The notes beneath the pieces were generated by a model. The model did not search any database and was not told the origin of the DNA. It saw nothing but the letters and a program-made list of their open reading frames with translations. From Brevinema_A sp051649605 (GTDB lineage: Bacteria > Spirochaetota > Brevinematia > Brevinematales > Brevinemataceae): a stretch of DNA of 64,000 bases. The position numbers and the translations under genes were made by a program. This document shows, piece after piece, positions 53,793 through 63,001 of the stretch (position 1 is the stretch's first letter; each line of letters starts with the position of its first letter). The stretch lies in NCBI GenBank assembly GCA_051649605.1, contig JBOFHK010000017.1:1-64000 (forward strand), written 5' to 3'.

Positions 53793-53800
53793 AATACCTT

Positions 53801-54364
53801 CTAATTGTTTGGTTTTCGGATAGCGGTTTCAGGATAAATCGAATCAAAATTTTTTAATTCCTCCCAAGCTTCAGGATAGAGAGAAATCAATAGAGATTTT
53901 TGTTCTCTGATTTTTTCGAGACGTTTTAAAGTTTCGTCCTTATTATTTTGTAAATGGCAGATATAAGCAATACGAATTTCAGCAATATAACTATTAAGCT
54001 GACTTTTACCGTAATTGACCTCTTCTTTTAGGAGATCGATAGTGGTATTGTAGTACAAAATTGAAAGACGCCACAATTTTTCGTTTTGATAAACTTCTGC
54101 TAATCTAAAAGTAATATCAGCTTCCTGAGGAATGAGCTGTAATGCTTGTTCGTAATATGGTATCGATTGGGCATAGGCTTTTTTCTTGAAAAAGAAATCG
54201 CCGATTCCTTGTAGTCTGATTGCTTTGTTTAAATTACCATTTACGGAGTTTACTTGGTAGCCGTTAATGGATAAATCTTGTCTATTGGTATTACTATATA
54301 TAGGATGTACCACTAATAAACAAATAATACTAACTACATACTTGGGTGGAAATTTTCCAAACAT
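53801..54364 (-). CDS. Exported TPR protein
   Basis: A 187-aa protein with a signal peptide (about 1-22) and two or three tetratricopeptide repeats (about 45-140, GDFFFKKKAYAQSIPYYEQALQLIP and NEKLWRLSILYYNTTIDLL). Likely periplasmic. I chose the ATG at 54364 with AGGAG before it. The start lies 35 nt inside the end of murC, so translation is coupled. Its partners are unknown. Confidence 0.65.
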   Translation of the reverse strand: MFGKFPPKYVVSIICLLVVHPIYSNTNRQDLSINGYQVNSVNGNLNKAIRLQGIGDFFFKKKAYAQSIPYYEQALQLIPQEADITFRLAEVYQNEKLWRLSILYYNTTIDLLKEEVNYGKSQLNSYIAEIRIAYICHLQNNKDETLKRLEKIREQKSLLISLYPEAWEELKNFDSIYPETAIRKPNN

Positions 54365-55721
54365 CACCTGCTCCTAAGGTAATCACCACTGATGATTGAT
54401 TTAGGGTGATTTTTTTGATAATAGTACAAATGTTATCAAATTTTGATTCAAAAATCAAATGATCCATGTTTTTTTGTTTAGAAATTTCATCGTAGATTAG
54501 TTGTGATGAAATATTATGGTCATTCGTTTCTCTTGCTGCATAAATATCGGTAAGAATAACACTATCAGCTAGAAGTAATGATTGAGAAAACTCTTTATAA
54601 AAATATTGAGTACGAGAGTATAGGTGTGGTTGAAAAATAGCAATAAGTTTAGCATTTTTTTTCGTTGCAATTTTTTTTGCAGCTTCAAGAGTTAGTAGAA
54701 CTGCTTTTGGGTGGTGAGCATAATCGTCAATGACCATCAAATGATCACTATCATTTTTAATTTCAAAACGTCGGTTAGCATTTTGAAAATTTTCCAAGGC
54801 TTTGATAATGGATAAATTATCTATCCCTTGGGTTTTTGCAACAGCGATGGCAAGAAGAGCATTAGAAATATTATGTATTCCAGGGATGCCCAAAATAAAA
54901 TGCCCAATGAATTCTTGTTGGGAATAAACATCAAATTCGGAGAAATGATCCTGTAGATTGATATTTTTGATCCAAAAATCTCCCTGCTCAGATTGGAGAG
55001 ATACGGAGATTTTATTAGTAATGCAACTTTGGGCGACAACATGAGCTAAGCATTCATCATCAGCATTCCAAATAAGGAGAGATTTAGGGGCAATATGTTT
55101 GTCGAGATATTCTAAAAAGAGATCTTCTACTTCTTTGCGGTTTTTAAAAAACTCAAGATGATCCATATCGATATTGGTAATTAAAGCAATATCTGGATAA
55201 AGGTTATTTAAAGAACCAAAAGCCTCGCATGCTTCGTAAATCATAGTGTCGCCGAGTCCTTTGTAGCCATACCCTTGGATTTCAGGGAGAAATCCTCCTA
55301 CTGCCAAGGTGGGATCTAGTCCTGCCGATAAAAAAATACGGGCAATTATAGATGTGGTCGTAGTTTTTCCATGAGTACCAGAAACACCTATACTAAAGAA
55401 ATGAGAACCAATAAAATTTAGCATGGCTGCTCTCACAATAATAGGAATATTAAGTGCTTGCGCTTTAAGGATTTCGGGATTGTTTGGAGGTACGGCATTA
55501 GAATAGACAATATAATCAATCTCGGGATTAATATTCTCGGCTAAATGACCGATATAAATATTGATTCCTAAAGAAGAAAGTTTTTGTGTGCTTGCTGATT
55601 CTAAATTGTCTGATCCAGAAATCATATATCCTTGTTGTTTCATAATAACAGCAAGAGCGGACATGCCCACTCCACCAATACCGATAAAATAAATATGGGA
55701 TTGAGGCTTAATAGAAAGCAT
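54330..55721 (-). CDS. murC: UDP-N-acetylmuramate-L-alanine ligase
   Basis: A 463-aa Mur ligase adding L-alanine to UDP-MurNAc in peptidoglycan synthesis. The N-terminal UDP-binding YFIGIGGVGMSALA, the ATP loop SGTHGKTTTTS and IDDYAHHP are present. I chose the ATG at 55721, 6 nt after AGGAGG. In-frame ATGs up to 55802 lie before that site and would add a non-family tail. It heads the murC-TPR-PilZ-LapA(-radA) operon. No other mur genes are nearby. Confidence 0.95.
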   Translation of the reverse strand: MLSIKPQSHIYFIGIGGVGMSALAVIMKQQGYMISGSDNLESASTQKLSSLGINIYIGHLAENINPEIDYIVYSNAVPPNNPEILKAQALNIPIIVRAAMLNFIGSHFFSIGVSGTHGKTTTTSIIARIFLSAGLDPTLAVGGFLPEIQGYGYKGLGDTMIYEACEAFGSLNNLYPDIALITNIDMDHLEFFKNRKEVEDLFLEYLDKHIAPKSLLIWNADDECLAHVVAQSCITNKISVSLQSEQGDFWIKNINLQDHFSEFDVYSQQEFIGHFILGIPGIHNISNALLAIAVAKTQGIDNLSIIKALENFQNANRRFEIKNDSDHLMVIDDYAHHPKAVLLTLEAAKKIATKKNAKLIAIFQPHLYSRTQYFYKEFSQSLLLADSVILTDIYAARETNDHNISSQLIYDEISKQKNMDHLIFESKFDNICTIIKKITLNQSSVVITLGAGDVWKISTQVCS

Positions 55722-55802
55722 CTCAAACCTCCTAGGTACGCTCATAAAATTACATCTTTTCATTATATAATATATTATCGGATATTTCCAGTATTTAAAC
55801 AA

Positions 55803-56116
55803 GAGTATCTTTAATATTTTTGTTTGGCTTATTAAAAATTCTTTTATTGATTGTGATGGAATAATCTTTATTATAAATTAATCAAAACTAAAAATAAATA
55901 AGATCCATATTGATATGATAAAGAGAGATTTTTTACAAACTTTTCTTATTTCAAACCAAATGAAATAAGAAAGGCTCATATTGATTATTCTAATAATGTT
56001 GATTATTCTACGAATATATACTATAATAATATATATCATTAATTATATTATATCTTAATTTAGTTATATCATCAAATAGTAAATAAATAATATTCAAAGA
56101 CGGTGGAGAGTGTGCT
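55803..56116. other. A/T-rich spacer with inverted and direct repeats
   Basis: This gap between divergent murC and the outer-membrane protein gene has no ORF. It holds a perfect 12-bp inverted repeat, TTTCTTATTTCA with complement (55942-55953 and 55961-55972). It also holds a direct repeat of TTGATTATTCTA at 55981-55992 and 55999-56010, which is one 18-bp period. Either could be a regulator site. No clear promoter pair was fixed. Confidence 0.5.
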
Positions 56117-57565
56117 ATGAAAAATAAATTTCTCACAATACTTTTCTTATCTTTTTTCATTACACCACTATATACAGTAGAAATTGAACAACGATTATAT
56201 AAAGATGCAAGCTCACTAGGCATGGGAGGAGTCGGTGTTTCAACTATAGGATACCAATTTTCTGCGATACGTAATCCTGCAGCTTTGGGTTTAATGGCAG
56301 ATCATGATATTATTCCCTTTTTTAGTTTAGGTGCTTCGATTAATCCAGAAATGGTTGGTCTTTTAAAATCAGTAAGTTCTCTATCTAGTTCAAGCTTGGT
56401 AGATATGGATTTTGATTCGTTATTGGGGCAAGCTCCAAGTATTGGGATTAATGGTCCTCTTAATATAGGGTATATGGGCAAGGGTTTTGGTTTTTGGACG
56501 ACCAGTTCTACAGATGGTGTGCTTGCAATTCAAAAAAATCCTGATAATATTTTTATACAAAATGGTATTGATATCAATTTAAACACGCTCGCTCAAGCCT
56601 ATTCCGAAATTTCTACCCTTCAAAATATCAATAATGGTACGATTACAATTGAAGAAGCTTCTCAGATTTTAGAGAAGTATCTGGGTGAAGATTTATACAA
56701 GGCTGGATTAACAGAGTCAGATATCCGAGATACGATCGACCATCTTTCCGAAAATCCTGAAGCATTAAAAGGTCTTCTTCCCTTAGCAAAATTATCATTA
56801 ATTTCCGAAATCACAGTAAATTTAGCCTATGGATACCGTATCCCTTTTGCGTTTATCGATGAGGTATCAGGGGTATCTTTGGGAGCTACTGTCCGTTTTG
56901 CACAGCGTTTTAAAGCGGTAACGGGAGAATTTCAAGCAATTGACCAATTTGCAGGGTCTGTGAGTGGTTTATTGGATAATTTTTATCAAGCGGGTACAGT
57001 TTCTTCAGACTTTGGTGTGTCTCTTCGTTTGGAAAATTTTATTTTTGGAGTCGCCGTACGGGATGCATTTTCTACAAAATTTGTTTGGAAAAGCTTTAAT
57101 GGTATCGCTAGTGTATTGGCCGATTCTCAGATTCCTCTCTCTGTTGATTTTGGAGCGTCATATCGTTTTTACTTTCAAAATAATTGGATTCAAGAACTTG
57201 GTTTATATGCCGAGATTGAGGATGCTACGAGTAAATATTCTTCTTGGTACAATAAAGTTCGTGTGGGTTCAGAGCTTAAATTGTTTAATTTCTTAGATCT
57301 TCGTGTAGGGATGTACGATGGATTTGTTACTGGAGGTCTAGGGATGGGTTGGAAATGGTTTAGAATGGATTTTACTTATTATCGGGAGAAATATTTTAAT
57401 TTCTTTGTTAGTGATCAATTTTATTTTAATATGACTATTGGGTTAGATAATTCTCCAAGACGAAAGAAATATTCTTTGCAGAGGCAATTGCAACAGGATC
57501 GTATTCAAGCACAAAATTTAGAATTAATTAATAATTCTTTAGTAGGATTGGAATCTCCAATCTAA
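56117..57565 (+). CDS. UPF0164/FadL-like outer-membrane protein
   Basis: A 482-aa exported protein (signal peptide about 1-18) of the UPF0164 type seen in treponemes. It starts with the family block DASSLGMGGVGVSTIGYQFSAIRNPAALGL, the conserved plug of FadL-like channels. A long region of beta strands follows (GVSLGATVRFAQRFK, GLGMGWKWFRMDFTYYREKYF). Residues 170-240 form a helical insertion. It is probably a substrate-specific outer-membrane channel. The C terminus is charged, not a normal barrel end. Single gene with a very strong terminator. Confidence 0.78.
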   Translation: MKNKFLTILFLSFFITPLYTVEIEQRLYKDASSLGMGGVGVSTIGYQFSAIRNPAALGLMADHDIIPFFSLGASINPEMVGLLKSVSSLSSSSLVDMDFDSLLGQAPSIGINGPLNIGYMGKGFGFWTTSSTDGVLAIQKNPDNIFIQNGIDINLNTLAQAYSEISTLQNINNGTITIEEASQILEKYLGEDLYKAGLTESDIRDTIDHLSENPEALKGLLPLAKLSLISEITVNLAYGYRIPFAFIDEVSGVSLGATVRFAQRFKAVTGEFQAIDQFAGSVSGLLDNFYQAGTVSSDFGVSLRLENFIFGVAVRDAFSTKFVWKSFNGIASVLADSQIPLSVDFGASYRFYFQNNWIQELGLYAEIEDATSKYSSWYNKVRVGSELKLFNFLDLRVGMYDGFVTGGLGMGWKWFRMDFTYYREKYFNFFVSDQFYFNMTIGLDNSPRRKKYSLQRQLQQDRIQAQNLELINNSLVGLESPI

Positions 57566-57570
57566 AAAAT

Positions 57571-57630
57571 AAAATATAAAAAAAATAAACACTTCTATAA
57601 AATTAGAAGTGTTTATTTTTTTTATATTTT
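57571..57630 (+). terminator. Terminator with perfect 27-bp stem
   Basis: A fully complementary stem of 27 bp (57571-57597 with 57604-57630) with core AACACTTCTA/TAGAAGTGTT and long A/T arms, just after the UPF0164 gene. Confidence 0.8.
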
Positions 57631-57657
57631 ATTAAAGGTATTATTTTATCGTACCGA

Positions 57658-57750
57658 TATAATATTGTATTTTTATTTCCCCTCCCAATCTACAAAACTC
57701 ACTTTTGGTGGGTTAATCGAGGTCGGCTTTTCCTCAGCCGCCTCGTTTTT
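57658..57750 (+). ncRNA. Candidate small RNA 1 upstream of polA
   Basis: A TATAAT at 57658-57663 lacks a good -35 box. About 85 nt downstream lies an intrinsic terminator: CGAGG-CGGCT paired with AGCCG-CCTCG (57718-57745, one bulged T) followed by TTTTT. Before it lies a smaller hairpin, AACTCAC/GTGGGTT-like around a TTTT loop (about 57696-57713). The stretch has no ORF and is G/C-richer than its surroundings. Not matched to SRP, 6S, tmRNA or RNase P by eye. Confidence 0.4.
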
Positions 57751-57793
57751 GATTTTCTATCACTTATTTCTATTACTTATTTTTCTCTTGTCT

Positions 57794-57945
57794 TTGTCTT
57801 GATATTTAATTAATTTTAAAATGAGGCTTAATAGTCGCCGTTCAGAAGAAGATCTATTCTATACATCTCTTATCCAGCCGGCCCGATCAAACCTGTCTTA
57901 TCAATTGTGTAGAGGGGATACAAAGGTTCTTTGTATCCTTTTCTT
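57794..57945 (+). ncRNA. Candidate small RNA 2 upstream of polA
   Basis: A promoter TTGTCT (57794-57799), 17-bp spacer, TAAAAT (57817-57822) predicts a start near 57829. An intrinsic terminator follows: GGATACAAAG/CTTTGTATCC (57916-57925 and 57929-57938) then TTTTCTT. The RNA would be about 115 nt, without an ORF. It contains a G/C-rich CAGCCGGCCCG stretch. It could be an independent sRNA or a leader with a terminator before polA. No known family recognised. Confidence 0.45.
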
Positions 57946-58038
57946 CTAGAAACTGCAATTTAATATTTTCCGAAAGATGAATTTATTAAGAAATTATATT
58001 ATAATAAATAAAATATTATGGATAAAAAGGAAAAGTGA

Positions 58039-60624
58039 ATGAAGAAAAAAATGATCTTGGTTGATGCTTCGGGGTTATTATTTCGTTCTTATTTTGCGAT
58101 GCTAAGAACACAGCTACGCACCAAGACAGGACAGCCGACGAGTGCAATATTTGGGTTTTTAAGAATGCTTTTTAATCTTATTAAAAAATATTCTTGTCAT
58201 CAGATTGTTACGGCTTGGGATGTTCCAAGATCCTCCTTAGAACGCACAAAAAATTATAAATCCTATAAAGCTACTCGTAAAGAAACCCCTCCAGATTTGA
58301 TCGAGCAAATTCCTTTAGCGAAAGAATGTTTGGAACTGGCAGAGATTCCTGCACTATTAGTAGAAGGTCATGAAGCAGATGATGTACTAGCTTCTTTGGT
58401 GAAAAAATATAAAAATGACTATGAAATTATTATTTTTACGGGAGATAAAGATCTTCTGCAGTTAGTTCAAGACGGTGTTTTTGTGGCGATCCCTGATAAA
58501 AATTCTCCTGATGGAGTTAAAATCCTTGATCGGGATGGGGTAAAAGTGTATAAAGGAGTTTATCCTGAAGAGATTGCTGATTATTTAGCGATCTTAGGAG
58601 ATTCTTCAGATAATGTTCCTGGGATTAAAGGAATAGGAGAAAAAGGTGCTGTTGCATTAATCAACGAGTACCACTCATTAGCAAATATTTATCAAAATAT
58701 TTCTTCTGTTAAGCCCTCTCTGGTAAAAAAACTGGAAGAAGGTAAAGAAAATGGTCTATTGAGTTTGGAGTTGATTCGTTTACAGGAAGACTTGGATGTA
58801 CTCTTATCTCAAGCCTCCGATGATGTCTTATCGATTAGTCATTTTGTAACGGATTCTTTTACCAAAAGACTCCAGGAGTTAGAATTATTTTCTCTCTTAA
58901 AAGAATTATCTTTAGCTCAAGGTGCTTCCAAAGATGAAACCTTAAGCTTATTTGGGCAAAAAAGTCAGGACGTATTAATCAACGATTTTTCTTTAAATAC
59001 TTTAGATATATTGAGCAAATCGGTGGGAGTTGGATTTCAGTTTGTAGATAATGCTCTACAATTTTCTTCCACGGAAGAAGTGTTTCGATTAGATATAGAT
59101 CGTATTGAAGAGTTTCAAGAAATGATCCAATTATTTTTTGATGCTCTCGACGAAAATGAAAAACGTCTCGTGGTCTTTGATCAAAAATCTCTTCTTCATG
59201 TCTTAAAACCATATAGGATTACCTTACCACTCTGTGATGACATCAAAATTATGGCTTATTTACTTGACCCTGCTCGCAACAATTATACCGTAGAATATCT
59301 TAGTTTGGCTTATTTGGGTAAAAATGAAATTACTGCTCGTATTTTTTATGAATTAAAACAACACCTTGGTAAGATGCTCGTTACTCAAGGGATGGGGAAG
59401 GTTTATTATCAGATCGATATGCCCCTTCGTCCAATTTTGTTCGCTCTAGAAGATATAGGTGTTGCTTTGGATACTGAGGTTTTAAAAAAATTATCTCTCC
59501 ATTTAGGGGAACAGCTCGAAGTATTGGAGCAAACTATCTACCATTTGGCTGGGAAAGAATTTAATATTTTGTCTCCTAAGCAATTGGGGCAAATCTTATT
59601 TGAAGACCTAGCCCTCAAACCTTATAAAAAAACAAAAACCAAGTCTTATTCTACTGACGAAGAAAGTTTAGAATTTTTAGCCCTTTCTCACCCTCTCCCA
59701 AAAGAAGTTCTTCTATACCGTTCTCTTTCAAAATTCAAAAACACTTATACTGATGCCCTTCCCAAATTAATTGATCAAAAGGGGCGGATTCATACGACAC
59801 TCTATCAAACTGTAACATCAACGGGGAGATTATCTTCTGGAGAACCCAATTTACAAAATATTCCCATTCGTACCGAAATTGGTAGAGAAATTCGTAAAGC
59901 TTTTGTCCCCAGTGTGGGAAAAAAAATCATCAGTGTGGACTATTCCCAGATAGAATTACGTTTATTTGCCTCCTTATCCAAAGATCTAACGATGATTGAA
60001 TTTTTCAAAAGTGGTGGAGATGTTCATCGACATACCGCTTCTGCAATGTTTCATATTCCTGAATCTTCTGTCAGTGAAGAACAACGAAGAGCGGCCAAAA
60101 CAGTAAATTATGGGATTAGTTATGGGATGTCTGTGTTTCGATTAGCTAATACTTTAGGGATAGAATTTGTCGAAGCGAGAGATTTTGTTACGACTTATTT
60201 TGAAACATTTCCAGGGATTCAGCAGTTTATGATACAAACTCTCGAGTTAGCATGTAGTCAAGGATTTGTTTCTACCGTTTACGGACGAAGACGTCCCACT
60301 TTGGAATTATTTGGTAAAACACCTGATAAGATCACCAATTTATCTCATCCATCCCGATTTGCTATTAATGCCGTTATCCAAGGAACAGCTGCGGATATTA
60401 TTAAAATTGCCATGATAAAAATCAACGATTTAATCCAAGAGTCTTATCAAGATAAGGTTGTGATGATTTTACAAGTACATGATGAGCTTCTTTTTGAAGC
60501 TGATGAAGCGAGTATAGATCCTTTTAAAAAAGATTTAAAAACAATTATGACTTCGTTAGCTGATTTTCTCGTGCCTTTAGAGGTGGAAATCGGAGTAGGT
60601 AATAATTGGGATGAAGCTCATTAA
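58039..60624 (+). CDS. polA: DNA polymerase I
   Basis: An 861-aa polymerase for Okazaki-fragment processing and repair. The 5'-3' exonuclease domain (about 1-290, GDKDLLQLV and GDSSDNVPGIKGIGEK) is intact. The 3'-5' exonuclease-like domain (about 310-440) lacks the DxE metal residues, so proofreading is probably absent. Polymerase motifs are motif A DYSQIELR (about 634), motif B RRAAKTVNYGISYG (about 683) and motif C VHDELLFEA (about 813). The stop TAA overlaps the next gene's ATG (TAATG), showing translational coupling. Confidence 0.96.
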   Translation: MKKKMILVDASGLLFRSYFAMLRTQLRTKTGQPTSAIFGFLRMLFNLIKKYSCHQIVTAWDVPRSSLERTKNYKSYKATRKETPPDLIEQIPLAKECLELAEIPALLVEGHEADDVLASLVKKYKNDYEIIIFTGDKDLLQLVQDGVFVAIPDKNSPDGVKILDRDGVKVYKGVYPEEIADYLAILGDSSDNVPGIKGIGEKGAVALINEYHSLANIYQNISSVKPSLVKKLEEGKENGLLSLELIRLQEDLDVLLSQASDDVLSISHFVTDSFTKRLQELELFSLLKELSLAQGASKDETLSLFGQKSQDVLINDFSLNTLDILSKSVGVGFQFVDNALQFSSTEEVFRLDIDRIEEFQEMIQLFFDALDENEKRLVVFDQKSLLHVLKPYRITLPLCDDIKIMAYLLDPARNNYTVEYLSLAYLGKNEITARIFYELKQHLGKMLVTQGMGKVYYQIDMPLRPILFALEDIGVALDTEVLKKLSLHLGEQLEVLEQTIYHLAGKEFNILSPKQLGQILFEDLALKPYKKTKTKSYSTDEESLEFLALSHPLPKEVLLYRSLSKFKNTYTDALPKLIDQKGRIHTTLYQTVTSTGRLSSGEPNLQNIPIRTEIGREIRKAFVPSVGKKIISVDYSQIELRLFASLSKDLTMIEFFKSGGDVHRHTASAMFHIPESSVSEEQRRAAKTVNYGISYGMSVFRLANTLGIEFVEARDFVTTYFETFPGIQQFMIQTLELACSQGFVSTVYGRRRPTLELFGKTPDKITNLSHPSRFAINAVIQGTAADIIKIAMIKINDLIQESYQDKVVMILQVHDELLFEADEASIDPFKKDLKTIMTSLADFLVPLEVEIGVGNNWDEAH

Positions 60625-61316
60625 TGATTACTTTACTTAGTTATTCTCAGAGTCCTTTGCAGGGGATCAAACCTTATTTAGAAGATTTTGTCTTGGTGTT
60701 GGATGAGAAATTCACTGATTTTGCTCATTTAGAGGGAGAAGAACTTTGGCTAGATGCTTATATTGATTTATACGATCCTCGTTTGATAAAACCAGAATAC
60801 CTCTATCAGTTTTTTGCTCGTATTCATCAAATATGTGATGAAGTGCCTATTCATCGGAAGAGGATTTTGATTAATTATTTCTATTCTTCGAGTTTTATAC
60901 CTCTAAATAAGGTGTTTTATTTATATAAAGCTTTTAGTGAGTTTTTTATCAAAGCATACCAAGTGCTTCCTATCTATATTCCTGATATTTTGAATAAACA
61001 ATACTATTATCATCCTTATAATCAATTACAATATGCGGATAGCATTATGTGGAAGCGTTCTTCGTTATTTAGAGTGATTCATGGAAATGACATTATTAGC
61101 AATCTTCGAGGATATTCCTTAAATCACGAGGCAGTGATTTTATCGGGAATACAGGTTAGTTTTTTGGATCTGTGTAATAAGGTTGAACAAATTTTTGGTA
61201 AGAAGAATATTCAATTAGAAAATGCTTATGATATTTATATCGAAGAACCAACAATAGGGCAAATACTATCAGAAATTAATTACAATCTTGAGTCTTCATT
61301 AATTACCCAGATTTAA
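60624..61316 (+). CDS. Protein of unknown function coupled to polA
   Basis: A 230-aa soluble protein without signal peptide or membrane helix, rich in Tyr, Ile and Leu. I recognise no domain. Its fold may resemble degenerate nucleotide-sugar epimerase or nucleoside enzymes, but no motif supports this. The ATG shares a base with the polA stop (TAATG) and no separate ribosome-binding site is needed, so it is translated with polA. It ends 4 nt inside the convergent recN. Confidence 0.55.
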   Translation: MITLLSYSQSPLQGIKPYLEDFVLVLDEKFTDFAHLEGEELWLDAYIDLYDPRLIKPEYLYQFFARIHQICDEVPIHRKRILINYFYSSSFIPLNKVFYLYKAFSEFFIKAYQVLPIYIPDILNKQYYYHPYNQLQYADSIMWKRSSLFRVIHGNDIISNLRGYSLNHEAVILSGIQVSFLDLCNKVEQIFGKKNIQLENAYDIYIEEPTIGQILSEINYNLESSLITQI

Positions 61317-63001
61317 GATTTGATCATTTCTTTTGCGAGAGATTCGGAATGTTGACTTTCCCCTCCCAACATACGGGCAATCTCTTTAATCCGTTCTTCT
61401 GGCAAGAGATGAATAATTGTAGTAAATGTTTGGTCGCCGTTACTTTCTTTACGAACTTGGTAATGATGATCTGCTTTAGAGGCAATTTGAGCAAGATGGC
61501 TAATACAGAATATTTGTCGGAGTTTTGCTATTTCTTTCATTTTCAAAGCGACATTATGGGCAATCATCCCTCCAATCCCAGCATCAATTTCATCAAAAAT
61601 CCCTGTCCCCACAGGATCGCTTTGGGCTAAAGCTGATTTAATCGAAAGCATAATCCGAGAAATTTCACCCCCAGAAGCTGTCTTGACTAAAGGTTTTACT
61701 TCTTCTCCGATATTAGCGGCAATCAAAAACTCTACACGGTCAATACCTTTTTCTGAAATAAAAATAGGATTGTCATTCAATACAAAAAAGGATGTATCCT
61801 GTTTGGCATAAGTGATTCTCACCTCAAATCGAGCAGATTCCATTCCTAGGAATGATAGTTCTTGTTCGATTTTTTTTTGCATCGTGATTGCTGATTTTTG
61901 ACGTGCTTGAGAGAGTTGTAAGGCTTCTTTTTTTAGGTTGTCGAGATTTTCTTGGTATTCTCTTGCTAGAGTTTCTAGCTCTTGGTCGAGATTATCAGCT
62001 TTATCAATTAAGATCTGACATTCTTGAGCAAAAAGAAGAAGCTCTTCAATATTATTTTTTTGATATTTTCTTTTGAATTCTTTAATCAGTGCTGTTCTAT
62101 CGAGGATGGTATCTAGGGATACTGTATTAAAATCAATCTCTTCTGCATAAGAAGATAGTAAATGTCCGCTTTCTCTTGTTTTGATTAAAGCGTCTTCTAA
62201 AATATCAGTTAATTCTTCATATTTTTGGGCGAATGAAGAAATACTACTCATCGATTTTTTTGCATCTTCCAAAATTAGAGTTGCATTTGTTTCTGCGGAG
62301 TAGACGGCTTGGTGGGCATGATGAAGTGCCTGAGCGATTTTTTCTTTGTTTTGTAGTTGAGAAAGCTCTAGTTCTAATGCCTCTTCTTCATTGGTAGATA
62401 GCTGAGCATCAGTAATTGTCTGATACGCATCCATATAATACTCTATTTCTTCTTTGAGTTTTTGAGCATTATTTTGTAGGAGAGTTTTTTCTTCTAATTT
62501 ATCTAGCGTTTTTTGATATAGAGTACTAAATTGGTTTCGGAGGGGGAGTAATCCTGCAAAAGAATCCAAAACATCACCGTGGACTTTTTTGTTGAGCAAT
62601 AACTGATGATCGTGCTGACCATGCATATCAGCCAAACAATTCCCTATTTCTTCAAGACGGGCGACTGTTTCTTGATGACCGTTGATAAAAACTCTATTTT
62701 TTCCTTGCTGGAATATTTCTCTTCGGATAATGAGGTTAGCAGGATTATCAATATGAAAACTCTCAAGAGTGTTTTGTATTTGGGGATCCTCAATACTAAA
62801 TTCTCCTTCGATAATCATTTGTTCGGTATGAGAACGAATCATCGAAGAATCACTCCGAGATCCCAATAATAATCCCAAAGCTCCGATAAGGACAGATTTA
62901 CCTGCTCCAGTTTCTCCAGTAAATACAGAAAATCCCTTATGAAACTCTAAATTTAGGTTGTCGATAATAGCATAGTTTTTGATTGATATTCTTTCTAACA
63001 T
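61313..63001 (-). CDS. recN: DNA repair protein RecN
   Basis: A 562-aa SMC-like ATPase for double-strand break repair. The N-terminal Walker A GETGAGKS (about 30-37), central coiled coil (about 160-375), ABC-type signature TASGGEISRIML and Walker B IFDEIDAGIGG are all present. The start overlaps the end of nadK by 7 nt. Confidence 0.96.
   Translation of the reverse strand: MLERISIKNYAIIDNLNLEFHKGFSVFTGETGAGKSVLIGALGLLLGSRSDSSMIRSHTEQMIIEGEFSIEDPQIQNTLESFHIDNPANLIIRREIFQQGKNRVFINGHQETVARLEEIGNCLADMHGQHDHQLLLNKKVHGDVLDSFAGLLPLRNQFSTLYQKTLDKLEEKTLLQNNAQKLKEEIEYYMDAYQTITDAQLSTNEEEALELELSQLQNKEKIAQALHHAHQAVYSAETNATLILEDAKKSMSSISSFAQKYEELTDILEDALIKTRESGHLLSSYAEEIDFNTVSLDTILDRTALIKEFKRKYQKNNIEELLLFAQECQILIDKADNLDQELETLAREYQENLDNLKKEALQLSQARQKSAITMQKKIEQELSFLGMESARFEVRITYAKQDTSFFVLNDNPIFISEKGIDRVEFLIAANIGEEVKPLVKTASGGEISRIMLSIKSALAQSDPVGTGIFDEIDAGIGGMIAHNVALKMKEIAKLRQIFCISHLAQIASKADHHYQVRKESNGDQTFTTIIHLLPEERIKEIARMLGGESQHSESLAKEMIKS

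Noticed and set aside
57660..57960. SRP RNA, tmRNA or RNase P RNA in the polA upstream gap
   Set aside because: No GGAAGGAAGCAGC-type SRP loop, no tRNA-like ends of tmRNA and no RNase P core motifs on either strand.
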